Origin: JAYQKL01 sp049889415
Lineage (GTDB): Bacteria > Pseudomonadota > Alphaproteobacteria > RS24
Direction: 5' to 3'
Length of the DNA: 64,000 nucleotides
Assembly (NCBI GenBank): GCA_049889415.1
Contig: JBMHDL010000003.1
Span: 248,001-312,000 of the forward strand
Part shown: one piece after another, positions 1-7,586 of the stretch
Numbering within the stretch: the first letter of the stretch is position 1
How the letters are laid out: the number at the start of each line of letters is the position of its first letter
Made by a program: the position numbers and the translations under genes
Notes under the pieces: generated by a model
Database searches by the model: none
What the model was told of the DNA's origin: nothing
The model's input: the letters and a program-made list of their open reading frames with translations, nothing else

Positions 1-999
1 CGAGTTGCCGACAATATCTTCACGGTAATCAATCGATGTTGCCGTTTGCCCCCCCCCTGGAAGCCCCAAACCTCCACCGGTACAATCCGCCTCTGCTCCG
101 GTAGCAACATTCGTACACAGGTTGGGATTTACAACGGGATCCAATTCACCCGACGTATAGGCATAGTTGAAACTGGCGGTGAATTTTGCACCAAGAAGCG
201 CAATTACATTAATTTCAGCACCGTAAAAGTCCCCGTTCGTATTGGTGATTTCCCGGGCTGTCCTCAACAAAAGATTCTTGGGAATGTTGAACTGCTCATT
301 ACTCAATTCATAATGATAAACAGCTCCGTTCACCCGCATCCGCCTATCCATCAGATCCGACTTAAAGCCAATTTCAAAAGCGTCAATCTCCTCAGAGTCA
401 AAAACGAAATCCTCACCATAGGATTGACCCGAGGCGTTCGGGGATGTTGCAGATTGGTTAAACCCGCCGGAACGGAAGGCTTCGCTGTATGAAGCGTAAA
501 TCAACATATCTTCATTCACATCATATTCCATGCTGAATGAGGGATCGGTTGAGTCAAATGAAAGCGTTGCGAAATTAATATCAATCGGATTGCCCATCAA
601 AGTAGTTGCATCACCGAAGAACGGTGACAGAGGTTGTTGGATCCCTGTCCGCTCCTCATCAGATATACGCAGACCGCCGGTTACACGAAGATTATCAGCA
701 ATGTGATAGGTCAGGCTGGCATATACAGCCATGGCCTCTGTATCAATGATAATCGGTGCCGCTGACGCATTTCTGGCTCCATCCAGGGCTGATGCATAGG
801 CCGTATATGAGTCTCTAACCGCCGGATCGTTAAGGTATGTGACGATGGTGTTGAAGGCTTCGCCTGTTTCCGCCGGCGAACAAGTTCCAGGCGTCAAACA
901 CGCATACTGCTCCATGGTCGGGGTTGCCGCCATAGCGCCGGCCAAACCCTGCAACGCCCCGAGTGGCGACAGGGCCAGCAGATAATGCTGGAAGTCATC
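1..999 (-). pseudogene. C-terminal continuation of TonB-dependent receptor after in-frame TAG (runs off left edge)
   Basis: Read on the minus strand, the frame of the receptor at 1000-2385 stays open for 333 codons after a TAG codon, right up to the window edge. The translation has outer-membrane barrel character: alternating aromatic/polar strands, and segments such as VYASLTYHIADNLRVTGGLR and MLIYASYSEAFRSGGFN, the latter a hallmark of the C-terminal barrel of TonB receptors. No start codon with a ribosome binding site follows the TAG; the first Met is about 25 codons downstream. I infer that this is the distal half of one gene broken by a nonsense codon, or read through. The true C-terminus lies outside the window. 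Confidence 0.8.
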
Positions 1000-2385
1000 C
1001 TACCGGGAATAACCGCCGGCAAGTTGACGGTTTGTGGCCGTATCTTCATTAAAGTAATACAGACCTGCCGTATATTCGAGGCGCTCATTCATCAATTCGC
1101 CGGTGAAGGTCGCCTCCAGGGAATATTGCTCATGCTCGTCCGGGCCTTTGCTGTTCCCTGTACCCGTTGTATAGGCCCCAATCAAGGTTGAAGCTGTTTC
1201 AGCCAGCTGTGCATTCAAATCATCTCGCGGTGTCGTGTCCACGGCGAGCGGCGTGGTTCCGGGCATGGAACCAAAAAACCCGAGGAACTGGTTGGCGCCG
1301 ATGATGTTGTCATTGAACCCGGCCGCCGTCGCCTGAAGGACGCCGACATTCACCCCGTTCAGAAGAGCGACATTGCGTTCCCCATCCTGATAGCGGTATC
1401 CGGCTGTAAATTTGACTTGGTGATCATCCGCATAATCCCAATCAAGGGTGCCGGAGATGCCATACTGCTCAAGTTCCCCTTTGGAAACCGGGGCTGTTGA
1501 AGCTGCCGTATCCTGACGCTCATGGCTTGGGGTAATCAACCCAAAATTGACCGACGCGGCAAGAATTGCATCCGCGCTTGTAGTCGGTGATGTCTGATAA
1601 TAGGCCGGGCTGGATTCTGTGTTTGTGTAATCCAGCGTGATATTCAAATCAATGTCATCAGAAATTTCGTTAAAATAGGATGCCCTGACGCCCAGCCGCT
1701 CCGAAGCATTCCAGTTATCACCCTGCCCTGTGTTTTCCACCCACCCTTCATCATCCTCATAGGAAACGGAGAGACGGATAGCCTGAGTGTCGGATAAGGG
1801 GAAATTCACAAAACCTGATCCTGTTTGTGTGTATGTACCATACCCAATTTCAACCTCACCAAAATACTGGTCCGTTACTGGCTTGGCTGAAATAATGTTG
1901 ATAGCCCCGGCAACAGCGTTACGGCCATAAAGCGTCCCCTGCGGACCTTTCAAAACCTCAACCCGCTCAATATCCGGAGAGTTGAAGGCCAGACCGATAA
2001 CTTTGCCCAGATACATACCATCGACATAAAGGGCTGTTTTTGTATCAAGACCATGTTGCGGGTCTCCCGTCCCGATGCCGCGCATGAACAATTGAACCCC
2101 ATTTGTATTCGCCGGCGCAGTATAGGTGTTAAAACCAGGCGTAAATTGGGAAATATCTTCAAACCCCTTTATGTCACGCACTTCCAAATCTTCAGCGTTA
2201 AATGCGGTGATGGAAATGGGAACATCCTGCAGGGATTCCTCCCGCTTCTGGGCTGTGACGATAATATTATCAATAACCCGGGCATCGGGTTGCGCAGAGG
2301 CATAATGTGTGAACAAACCGCTCAGACCCAGGCTGAGGGCCAGCACCGTTACGGATACACGTATTCTGTGAGATGGGGTAATCAT
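1000..2385 (-). CDS. TonB-dependent outer-membrane receptor, N-terminal plug and first barrel strands, ending at in-frame TAG
   Basis: 461 codons. The signal peptide (MITPSHRIRVSVTVLALSLG..., cleavage near ASA-QPDA) is followed by a TonB-box-like stretch with IIVTAQKREESLQDVPISIT, the typical start of the plug in the large proteobacterial family used for uptake of lipophilic or complex substrates. The plug motif VEVLKGPQGTLYGRNAVAGAINII is present near residues 140-165. The barrel begins near residue 175 and stops at a TAG (1000-1002), far short of the usual 700-800 residues; the same frame continues to position 1. The start has AAGAAAGG a few bases upstream. Position beside a steroid island suggests import of a sterol or related hydrophobic compound (inference). 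Confidence 0.85.
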   Translation of the reverse strand: MITPSHRIRVSVTVLALSLGLSGLFTHYASAQPDARVIDNIIVTAQKREESLQDVPISITAFNAEDLEVRDIKGFEDISQFTPGFNTYTAPANTNGVQLFMRGIGTGDPQHGLDTKTALYVDGMYLGKVIGLAFNSPDIERVEVLKGPQGTLYGRNAVAGAINIISAKPVTDQYFGEVEIGYGTYTQTGSGFVNFPLSDTQAIRLSVSYEDDEGWVENTGQGDNWNASERLGVRASYFNEISDDIDLNITLDYTNTESSPAYYQTSPTTSADAILAASVNFGLITPSHERQDTAASTAPVSKGELEQYGISGTLDWDYADDHQVKFTAGYRYQDGERNVALLNGVNVGVLQATAAGFNDNIIGANQFLGFFGSMPGTTPLAVDTTPRDDLNAQLAETASTLIGAYTTGTGNSKGPDEHEQYSLEATFTGELMNERLEYTAGLYYFNEDTATNRQLAGGYSR

Positions 2386-2531
2386 GGGCGCACCTTTCTT
2401 ATTGTTTTTTTAAGCGCAATATTTTTTAATGTTTTTTAGGTTAAGCGGAATTCACCTTTATGCAATCCCTTAAAAAGGGAAATTTAACTTTGTAGCTAAA
2501 TTGCAACACCTTGTTTAATCCTTATCAGTAC

Positions 2532-4211
2532 TTAAGGTCGTTTAATATCCAGACGGGCACGCCCCCACATGGTGCCGTAAAAAATCCGCCCCTGTTCATC
2601 AATGGTCGTACCGGAAAACTGTGAATTATACTTTTGTCCGCCGATGACATAATGAAAGGTTTCCTCCCCCGTGTACCAGTTGAGGGATTCAAGCGTCCAT
2701 TGGTTATTACGCGCTCCGATGAAATAGAGCTGCTTGGAGCCGGCGCTGACCCAGGGCACGCAGTTCGGCGAACTGATATCGTGACGCGTCCAGGAATTGA
2801 AAAGCTTACGCGCGACCGGGTCCCAATGAAATTTCTGCAGTCCATAGGGTTGGAAATCAGGATTGCTGCCAAGTGGGCCTACATAAAAACCACGGGAAAA
2901 TCCGTCATTTGGCATATAGAATGGCAAATTACGTGGCGTGTTGTTGACCACGAGCGCCCCATAGCCTGAGACAACAACTGACTGCTCAGACTGGATTTCA
3001 GAGACATTCAACTCACCCATGGTGACCGGAGCCAGAGCTGCGATACGCCGCGACGGCGCATTTTCCAACTGCTCCCAGTCTTCTGGAATATCATCACGCC
3101 AAAATAAAGTCAGATTCATCCGGTGGTCGCCATCCGCAATGACAACGAAGCGATCTTCCGCCCCGAACCCCATCAATGATGGCGTGGCCCCGGTGCCCTG
3201 CCCGGTGCTGTTTCGATAGCGCGCCCGCCATGCTCCGTCAGCCGCGCTTTTTGAGAAACTCCGGTCTCGCCAGATGATTTTGTGCATATGATTGCGTGAG
3301 GCGACATACACCCCGCCCTCATCATCAAGCGCCAGAGCATTTCGTACCCAGCCATAACCGACGGACTGGTTCTCCATATCCTCATCCGGGTCGTGATCCA
3401 AACGGACCATGCGGTATTCGGTGAGATCCTGCGAGACGGCAACGACATAGCCCATCTCGGTCGGCAGAATGATCCAGCCATCATAGGTCATGTTCATTCC
3501 GACTGACGGGCCGGCAGCCTCAGGCGGCATCTGAAACTGCGCCTTCAACTCAATGCCGGAATCAGGATCACCTTCAACAGCATCACCATAGGCCGAAATC
3601 AGCCCTTCTTTGGAGGCTGTGTAGAACCACCCATTGCTGCCGATGACACAGTAAATACCTGATAAATCCATCAGCGGCAGCACAACTTTGACGGCATTGC
3701 CCAAGGCGAGTTCGCCATTATAGTCATCAAGGTCAGAGGTAATTTCTTCGGCCCAGTCCTGCGTATACGTAGCGGCATGTTCACTGGGCAAATGTGCAAG
3801 CACTTCGTAGGTTTCCTCATCCAGTTTGAATATGCCGTTTACGCCCGTTGTCCACAGGACGCTGCGGCCATCAGCGTATTTGGCCGATGTATAAGCACCA
3901 AAATGCCCCGGCCCCAAAAACCGATAGGTAATTTCATCTGCATCAAGCGCCCGTGTTTGCCCCAACGGGCCAGCAACCGGTGTCGTATCCTGTTGAGCAG
4001 GATCACCATGCGGCAGAGGGTTTATGCCGTCAGCCAAATATGGGTTTTTGGGCGCGAACTCGTAAGAACCAGTATCTGGCGAGACTTTGATATCTGCAGG
4101 TTTCAGCAATGACAGATCCGGCGCGGGGTGTGGATTGGTGACATGCTTCCACACTACAAAAGCCAGAATACCAACCATGAATACGCCAATAATATTGGTG
4201 ATTTTAGTCAT
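2532..4211 (-). CDS. Membrane-anchored beta-propeller-like protein of unknown function
   Basis: 559 residues from the ATG at 4211, chosen over an upstream ATG (4283) because GGGGCGGGG precedes it and the N-terminus then becomes a clean membrane anchor (MTKITNIIGVFMVGILAFVVW). The rest is predicted periplasmic, with repeated aromatic-Gly/Asp segments (LWTTGVNGIFKLD, GVYVASRNHMHKI, GRIFYGTMWG) like the blades of a PQQ- or SMP-30-type propeller. I see no catalytic motif I can name. It lies immediately upstream of the TonB receptor on the same strand and is divergent from a TetR gene, with a palindromic operator between them, so a periplasmic role in substrate handling is a reasonable guess. Confidence 0.6.
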   Translation of the reverse strand: MTKITNIIGVFMVGILAFVVWKHVTNPHPAPDLSLLKPADIKVSPDTGSYEFAPKNPYLADGINPLPHGDPAQQDTTPVAGPLGQTRALDADEITYRFLGPGHFGAYTSAKYADGRSVLWTTGVNGIFKLDEETYEVLAHLPSEHAATYTQDWAEEITSDLDDYNGELALGNAVKVVLPLMDLSGIYCVIGSNGWFYTASKEGLISAYGDAVEGDPDSGIELKAQFQMPPEAAGPSVGMNMTYDGWIILPTEMGYVVAVSQDLTEYRMVRLDHDPDEDMENQSVGYGWVRNALALDDEGGVYVASRNHMHKIIWRDRSFSKSAADGAWRARYRNSTGQGTGATPSLMGFGAEDRFVVIADGDHRMNLTLFWRDDIPEDWEQLENAPSRRIAALAPVTMGELNVSEIQSEQSVVVSGYGALVVNNTPRNLPFYMPNDGFSRGFYVGPLGSNPDFQPYGLQKFHWDPVARKLFNSWTRHDISSPNCVPWVSAGSKQLYFIGARNNQWTLESLNWYTGEETFHYVIGGQKYNSQFSGTTIDEQGRIFYGTMWGRARLDIKRP

Positions 4212-4271
4212 GCAAACCCCGCCCCACATTGATTGCCAGATGTCCTGTTCGAAATACTTTTTTTTATAATT

Positions 4272-4288
4272 AAATAATGTCATTATAT
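4272..4288. promoter_or_regulatory. Palindromic operator copy 1 (AAATAATGTCATTATAT)
   Basis: The inverted repeat ATAATG-T-CATTAT (4274-4286) sits in the divergent promoter between the propeller gene (start 4211) and the TetR gene (start 4336). Aligned as a 17-mer, it shares the right arm ATTATAT and the left-arm core ATAAT with copies at 17146, 27114 and (ATAA only) 30234. A palindrome beside a TetR gene is the classic layout of an autoregulated TetR operator. Binding is inferred. Confidence 0.65.
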
Positions 4289-4335
4289 TTTTTTAGTTGC
4301 AACCAAAGACTTTAAGCTTACAACCTGTTTGGGTC

Positions 4336-4923
4336 ATGACTACGAAGACAGAAAAATCCAAAAGGCGAACCCAGCCCGAGCGCCGCGCCATTATGCGCAA
4401 AAGCATAATCGACAGTGCCGTCATCCTATTCGGGTCCGCAGGCTATGAAAACACCAGTCTTGACCAGATTGCCACTCTGGCCAATATCACCACCGGGCCG
4501 ATTTACCATTATTTTCGTAACAAAAAAGACCTTTTCCAAACCGTCACAGAATTGATGGAGGACCAGCTTTTTCAGGATTTTGACTCATTCACTGTGCATG
4601 AGGAAAACAAGTTGGAGATTTGGAACACCTTTTTGACCAAATGTCTTGATCCTGCCTTCAGGCAAATTGTTTTGCTTGACGGGCCCAATATTCTCGGCCG
4701 TGATCGCTGGGCAAAATCCAGCATCACCAACAAATCCCTGGAACTGTTTTTCGGTGATGCGCAAAAAAGACGTGATACGGAGGTCACTTTGCGCAAAAGG
4801 CTGATCATCGCCGCTTTGACGGAGTTGGCCGTGTTCGTGGCCGAACATGAAAATCCGGAAAGTGTTGTCGATTTATCCCGACAATTGTTTCTTGAAATGA
4901 TTGAGGAAAGGAAACCAACATGA
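4336..4923 (+). CDS. TetR-family transcriptional regulator
   Basis: 195 residues from ATG 4336; a TTG 39 bases upstream gives a longer, less likely form. The N-terminal TetR helix-turn-helix is clear: ILFGSAGYENTSLDQIATLA, then GPIYHYFRNKKDLF. The C-terminal ligand domain is not diagnostic. The stop overlaps the start of the next SDR gene (ATGA at 4920-4923), so regulator and enzyme are co-transcribed. A palindrome in the upstream divergent promoter is repeated at three other promoters of the island, so this protein is one of two candidates (with 17187-17882) for the local regulon repressor. The effector could be a steroid or steroid-CoA intermediate, by analogy with KstR (inference). Confidence 0.9.
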   Translation: MTTKTEKSKRRTQPERRAIMRKSIIDSAVILFGSAGYENTSLDQIATLANITTGPIYHYFRNKKDLFQTVTELMEDQLFQDFDSFTVHEENKLEIWNTFLTKCLDPAFRQIVLLDGPNILGRDRWAKSSITNKSLELFFGDAQKRRDTEVTLRKRLIIAALTELAVFVAEHENPESVVDLSRQLFLEMIEERKPT

Positions 4924-5786
4924 AAGACTTTACCGACAAAGTAAGCGTCATCACAGGCGCTGCGGGCGGCATCGGTTCCGCACTGGCTTTTGAACTGGCC
5001 GGCAAAGGCTCTCATCTTGCCTTATGCGATGTTGATGAGACCGCTTTGAGCGCAGTTGCCGAATCCTTGAAGGAAAGCGGCGTCAAAGTTACAACCCACG
5101 TACTGGATGTTACAAAAAAATCACAATTTTCAAGGGTTTATAAAGATATACTTAAGTCCCACAGTAAGGTTAACCTGGTAATCAACAATGCCGGAATCAC
5201 CTTGCAGAAAAGCTTCAACAACCATTCCATCAAAGACCTTGAACGCATGATCAACATCAACCTTTGGGGTGTCGTCTATGGCTGTCACTTTTTCAAAGAC
5301 GCCCTGGCGGATGCTGCTGAGACTGATGAGGCGCATGTTGTCAACCTGTCCAGTATGGCTGCATTTGCCGGGTTCCCGAACCAGTCCAGCTATGTATTCA
5401 CCAAAATGGCGGTACAGGGATTGTCAGATACATTATGGGCGGAATGGTCTACCAAAGGTATCGGGGTCACAAGCGTTCACCCTGGCGCCATCCGAACAAA
5501 CATCATGCTCGCCACACTCAACGAGTCCGACAACCTTGACGCCGCCAAGCGCAACCTCAAAATGGCGATGAAAAACGCGACCCCGCCGGAAGATGCCGCC
5601 CGGATGATTGTTGACGCCATCAGCAAGAATAAAAAACGGCTTCTGATCGGCAAGGATGCAAAAATATTAAATTTCTTGGCCTGGATCGCCCCCGGCCTGG
5701 TGAATTGGTTGATGAAATTGATTGCCAGAAAAAATCAACGCGACTATGAGGCTTATTTGGCGAAAAACGCCCAAGCAGGAGAATGA
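4920..5786 (+). CDS. Short-chain dehydrogenase/reductase with C-terminal hydrophobic segment
   Basis: 288 residues, classical SDR fold. The cofactor motif TGAAGGIG is near residue 15, NNAG follows, the catalytic Ser is in NLSSMAAFAG, and Tyr/Lys are in SYVFTKMAV. An Asp at the end of beta-2 (LCDVDE) suggests preference for NAD. After the core is a hydrophobic, probably membrane-contacting stretch (ILNFLAWIAPGLVNWLMKL), typical of about 280-residue SDRs acting on lipophilic alcohols. It starts on the TetR stop (ATGA) behind an AGGAAAGGAAACC region, and its stop overlaps the next reading frame. Alongside ketosteroid isomerase it most likely oxidises a hydroxysteroid; the position attacked cannot be told from sequence. 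Confidence 0.9.
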   Translation: MKDFTDKVSVITGAAGGIGSALAFELAGKGSHLALCDVDETALSAVAESLKESGVKVTTHVLDVTKKSQFSRVYKDILKSHSKVNLVINNAGITLQKSFNNHSIKDLERMININLWGVVYGCHFFKDALADAAETDEAHVVNLSSMAAFAGFPNQSSYVFTKMAVQGLSDTLWAEWSTKGIGVTSVHPGAIRTNIMLATLNESDNLDAAKRNLKMAMKNATPPEDAARMIVDAISKNKKRLLIGKDAKILNFLAWIAPGLVNWLMKLIARKNQRDYEAYLAKNAQAGE

Positions 5787-5788
5787 AG

Positions 5789-6166
5789 ATGTCGGATGAC
5801 TTGAAACAGAAAATGATTGCCGCGGTTGAAGGTTACATCACCCATTTCAATGCCGCTGACCACAACGCCATTGCGATGCTATATGCAGAAGACGCAACAG
5901 TTGAAGACCCTGTCGGCACACCACTTAAAAAGGGACGTGAAGATATCAGGGATTTTTACGAAGGGGCCGTCAAAGGCGGCACCCAGCTTGAGCTGCTCGG
6001 CCCGATCAGACTGGCTGAAAGGGAAGCAGCTTTTCCCTTCAAAGCCACGGTTGGGGCCGCCAATATGGTGATTGAAATTATCGACACCTTCAAATTCAAT
6101 GACGCTGGCGAAGTAACTGAGATGCGGGCCTTTTGGGGACCAGAAAACATCACCAAAACGGACTGA
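5789..6166 (+). CDS. ksi: Steroid delta-isomerase (ketosteroid isomerase, KSI)
   Basis: 125 residues, the length of Comamonas KSI. The enzyme moves the C5-C6 double bond of 3-oxo-delta5-steroids to C4-C5. The ATG at 5789 is used rather than 5783 because AGGAGA is properly spaced from it; numbering then gives the catalytic residues Tyr16 (in VEGYITHF), Asp40 (in ATVEDPVG) and Asp99 (in EIIDTFKFND), matching the Pseudomonas Tyr16/Asp40 general acid/base and the conserved third Asp. The C-terminal MRAFWGPENI also follows the family pattern. It is the most diagnostic steroid gene in the window and lies directly after the TetR-SDR pair. NTF2-fold relatives with other jobs exist, but conservation of the triad argues for real KSI activity. 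Confidence 0.88.
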   Translation: MSDDLKQKMIAAVEGYITHFNAADHNAIAMLYAEDATVEDPVGTPLKKGREDIRDFYEGAVKGGTQLELLGPIRLAEREAAFPFKATVGAANMVIEIIDTFKFNDAGEVTEMRAFWGPENITKTD

Positions 6167-6173
6167 AACCTAA

Positions 6174-7115
6174 CTAAAGGGACTTCACCCAGTCATCGAC
6201 TTCCGCACACATGGGAATGATTGACTTGAAGGCGAAGCTATTATGGCTAGCGCCCTCCATGATGTGGACTCGCATTGATGCAGCCTGATCGAAGTCTTTG
6301 ACGGCCTCCTCAGGCGGCACACCTAAATCATGCTCACCGAACACCATCATCATCGGCTCCGTCACCTCCCCGACTTCGGCCATAAAGCCTCCGGGCACCA
6401 TTGAAGTCGTGCCGCCTGCGGCGAACAGTTCACAAACCACTGTGTGCAAAAGCTGATTGCTGGCTTCGGTCTCTCCACCGAAGGATTTGGAGCCAAACCG
6501 CGGACCGGATGGATAGACAGGGAATTCGGAACCATAGCGCTCCATCACAATATCCTGAAGGTTTTCCTCCAAAGCATCAGGCTGACCGACATAAGGCCGC
6601 TCGGCATCCGTCATCCCCCACTCCAAACCACCGGCACTGGAACCGATCATCAAGAGAGCATGATGAGCCATATCCGGAAAATGCTTTTTCAAATGGCTGT
6701 TGGTCAATATCGACATCATGCCGCCCATGGAATGACCACAGGCAATTGTTCTTGCCGCCGTCATACCGGCTTGCCGCTTAAACTGGATGAAAGCTTGAGC
6801 CAGATAGGATGCTGATTTTCTTGGTGTCAGAAAGGGATGCGTTGGCGGCAATGTGTTGCCGGCAGTGCCGGGCGTATCCATTGCGATGACCGCGTGACCA
6901 TGACCGGTCAGGTGCCGGGCAAAGCTGTAGGACATGCCATCCGCCTCACCCAGATCAAACAGCTTGCCGGTATTGCCGCCGCCGGGAAGGCAGAAAAACA
7001 GCCAGTCGCCGCTGCATTCCGCAACCGGCCTGTAGAGTGTTGCGGACAACTCAAGCACCCCCCCGCCATCATCATAAGGCAAGGAAATCTTGGCGTTCAA
7101 TTCATTTGATATCAT
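6174..7115 (-). CDS. Alpha/beta hydrolase
   Basis: 313 residues. The oxyanion region is FCLPGGGNTG, the nucleophile elbow GHSMGG (Ser129), and a candidate catalytic His is His291 in GASHNSF; an acidic residue in FGEHD could complete the triad. No signal peptide, so probably cytoplasmic. Its start abuts the ferredoxin stop at 7115, so the two are co-transcribed leftward from the 7433-7586 divergent promoter. It could open a steroid ring-cleavage product (HsaD-like meta-cleavage hydrolases share the fold) or remove an ester; the sequence does not decide. Confidence 0.85.
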   Translation of the reverse strand: MISNELNAKISLPYDDGGGVLELSATLYRPVAECSGDWLFFCLPGGGNTGKLFDLGEADGMSYSFARHLTGHGHAVIAMDTPGTAGNTLPPTHPFLTPRKSASYLAQAFIQFKRQAGMTAARTIACGHSMGGMMSILTNSHLKKHFPDMAHHALLMIGSSAGGLEWGMTDAERPYVGQPDALEENLQDIVMERYGSEFPVYPSGPRFGSKSFGGETEASNQLLHTVVCELFAAGGTTSMVPGGFMAEVGEVTEPMMMVFGEHDLGVPPEEAVKDFDQAASMRVHIMEGASHNSFAFKSIIPMCAEVDDWVKSL

Positions 7116-7432
7116 CAGATTTGTGGAGCAATGGTCACCGACAGCCCGTCATGCGCTTCCGTCAAATCAATTTGGCACGCCAGACGTGATTGCGGGGTCA
7201 CCTCTACTACATCAGCCAGAGACTCAAGCATATAGCCTTCATCCTCTGTTTCCGGCGTCACCTTGTCAGCCCACGCCGCATCGACGAAAACATGGCAGGT
7301 TCCGCAAGAGGCCATGCCGCCGCATGTGCCCTCTACCAGACCGGCATCCCGCAACATATCCATCAAAGAAAAACCACTTTTGAGTTCCACGGTGGTGTTT
7401 TCACCGTCATCCTTAACGACTTTAATTTCCAC
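7115..7432 (-). CDS. [2Fe-2S] ferredoxin, adrenodoxin type
   Basis: 105 residues. Cluster ligands Cys37, Cys43, Cys46 and Cys86 have the C-x5-C-x2-C...C spacing of vertebrate-type/adrenodoxin ferredoxins (GTCGGMASCGTCHVFV, RLACQI). Such proteins pass electrons from an NAD(P)H ferredoxin reductase to P450 or Rieske oxygenases. The island has one P450 and two Rieske oxygenases but no obvious reductase gene, so the reductase must lie outside the window. It overlaps the hydrolase gene by one base. Confidence 0.93.
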   Translation of the reverse strand: MEIKVVKDDGENTTVELKSGFSLMDMLRDAGLVEGTCGGMASCGTCHVFVDAAWADKVTPETEDEGYMLESLADVVEVTPQSRLACQIDLTEAHDGLSVTIAPQI

Positions 7433-7586
7433 GACAAAACCTATTTTAGATTAAATTATTATTGACTGGGCGCATCAGTAAGTTAATTTATGAAGCACAT
7501 TCGGAAATTATTATAGTCCGGCAAAACTATAAGTAAACCTTTTGGTCTCGAAATTATTTTCCAGACAAGACAAGCGGAGGAAACCC
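7433..7586. promoter_or_regulatory. Divergent promoter region between ferredoxin and CoA-transferase genes
   Basis: 154 bases without a gene, AT-rich. It holds no copy of the 17-bp palindrome. At 7499-7511 is ATTCGGAAATTAT, identical on the same strand to 17161-17173 upstream of the second TetR gene. A GGAGGAA ribosome binding site at the right end fixes the CoA-transferase start at 7587. Confidence 0.4.
7499..7511 (+). promoter_or_regulatory. Shared 13-mer ATTCGGAAATTAT, copy 1
   Basis: Exact 13-base match to 17161-17173. Both lie upstream of rightward genes in divergent intergenic regions of the catabolic island. The core TTCGGAA is nearly palindromic. A regulatory function is inferred from position and identity only. 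Confidence 0.35.

Noticed and set aside
1000..1002. Amber recoding as explanation for the TonB receptor
   Set aside because: TAG ends other intact genes here (35503, 62805), and no recoding signal is visible; mutation or error is simpler.
2260..2271. Perfect palindrome GATAATATTATC
   Set aside because: Lies inside the TonB receptor coding sequence and does not match the operator consensus.
7433..7586. A fifth copy of the 17-bp palindrome
   Set aside because: The AT-rich sequence here has no ATAA-N5-TTAT arrangement on either strand.
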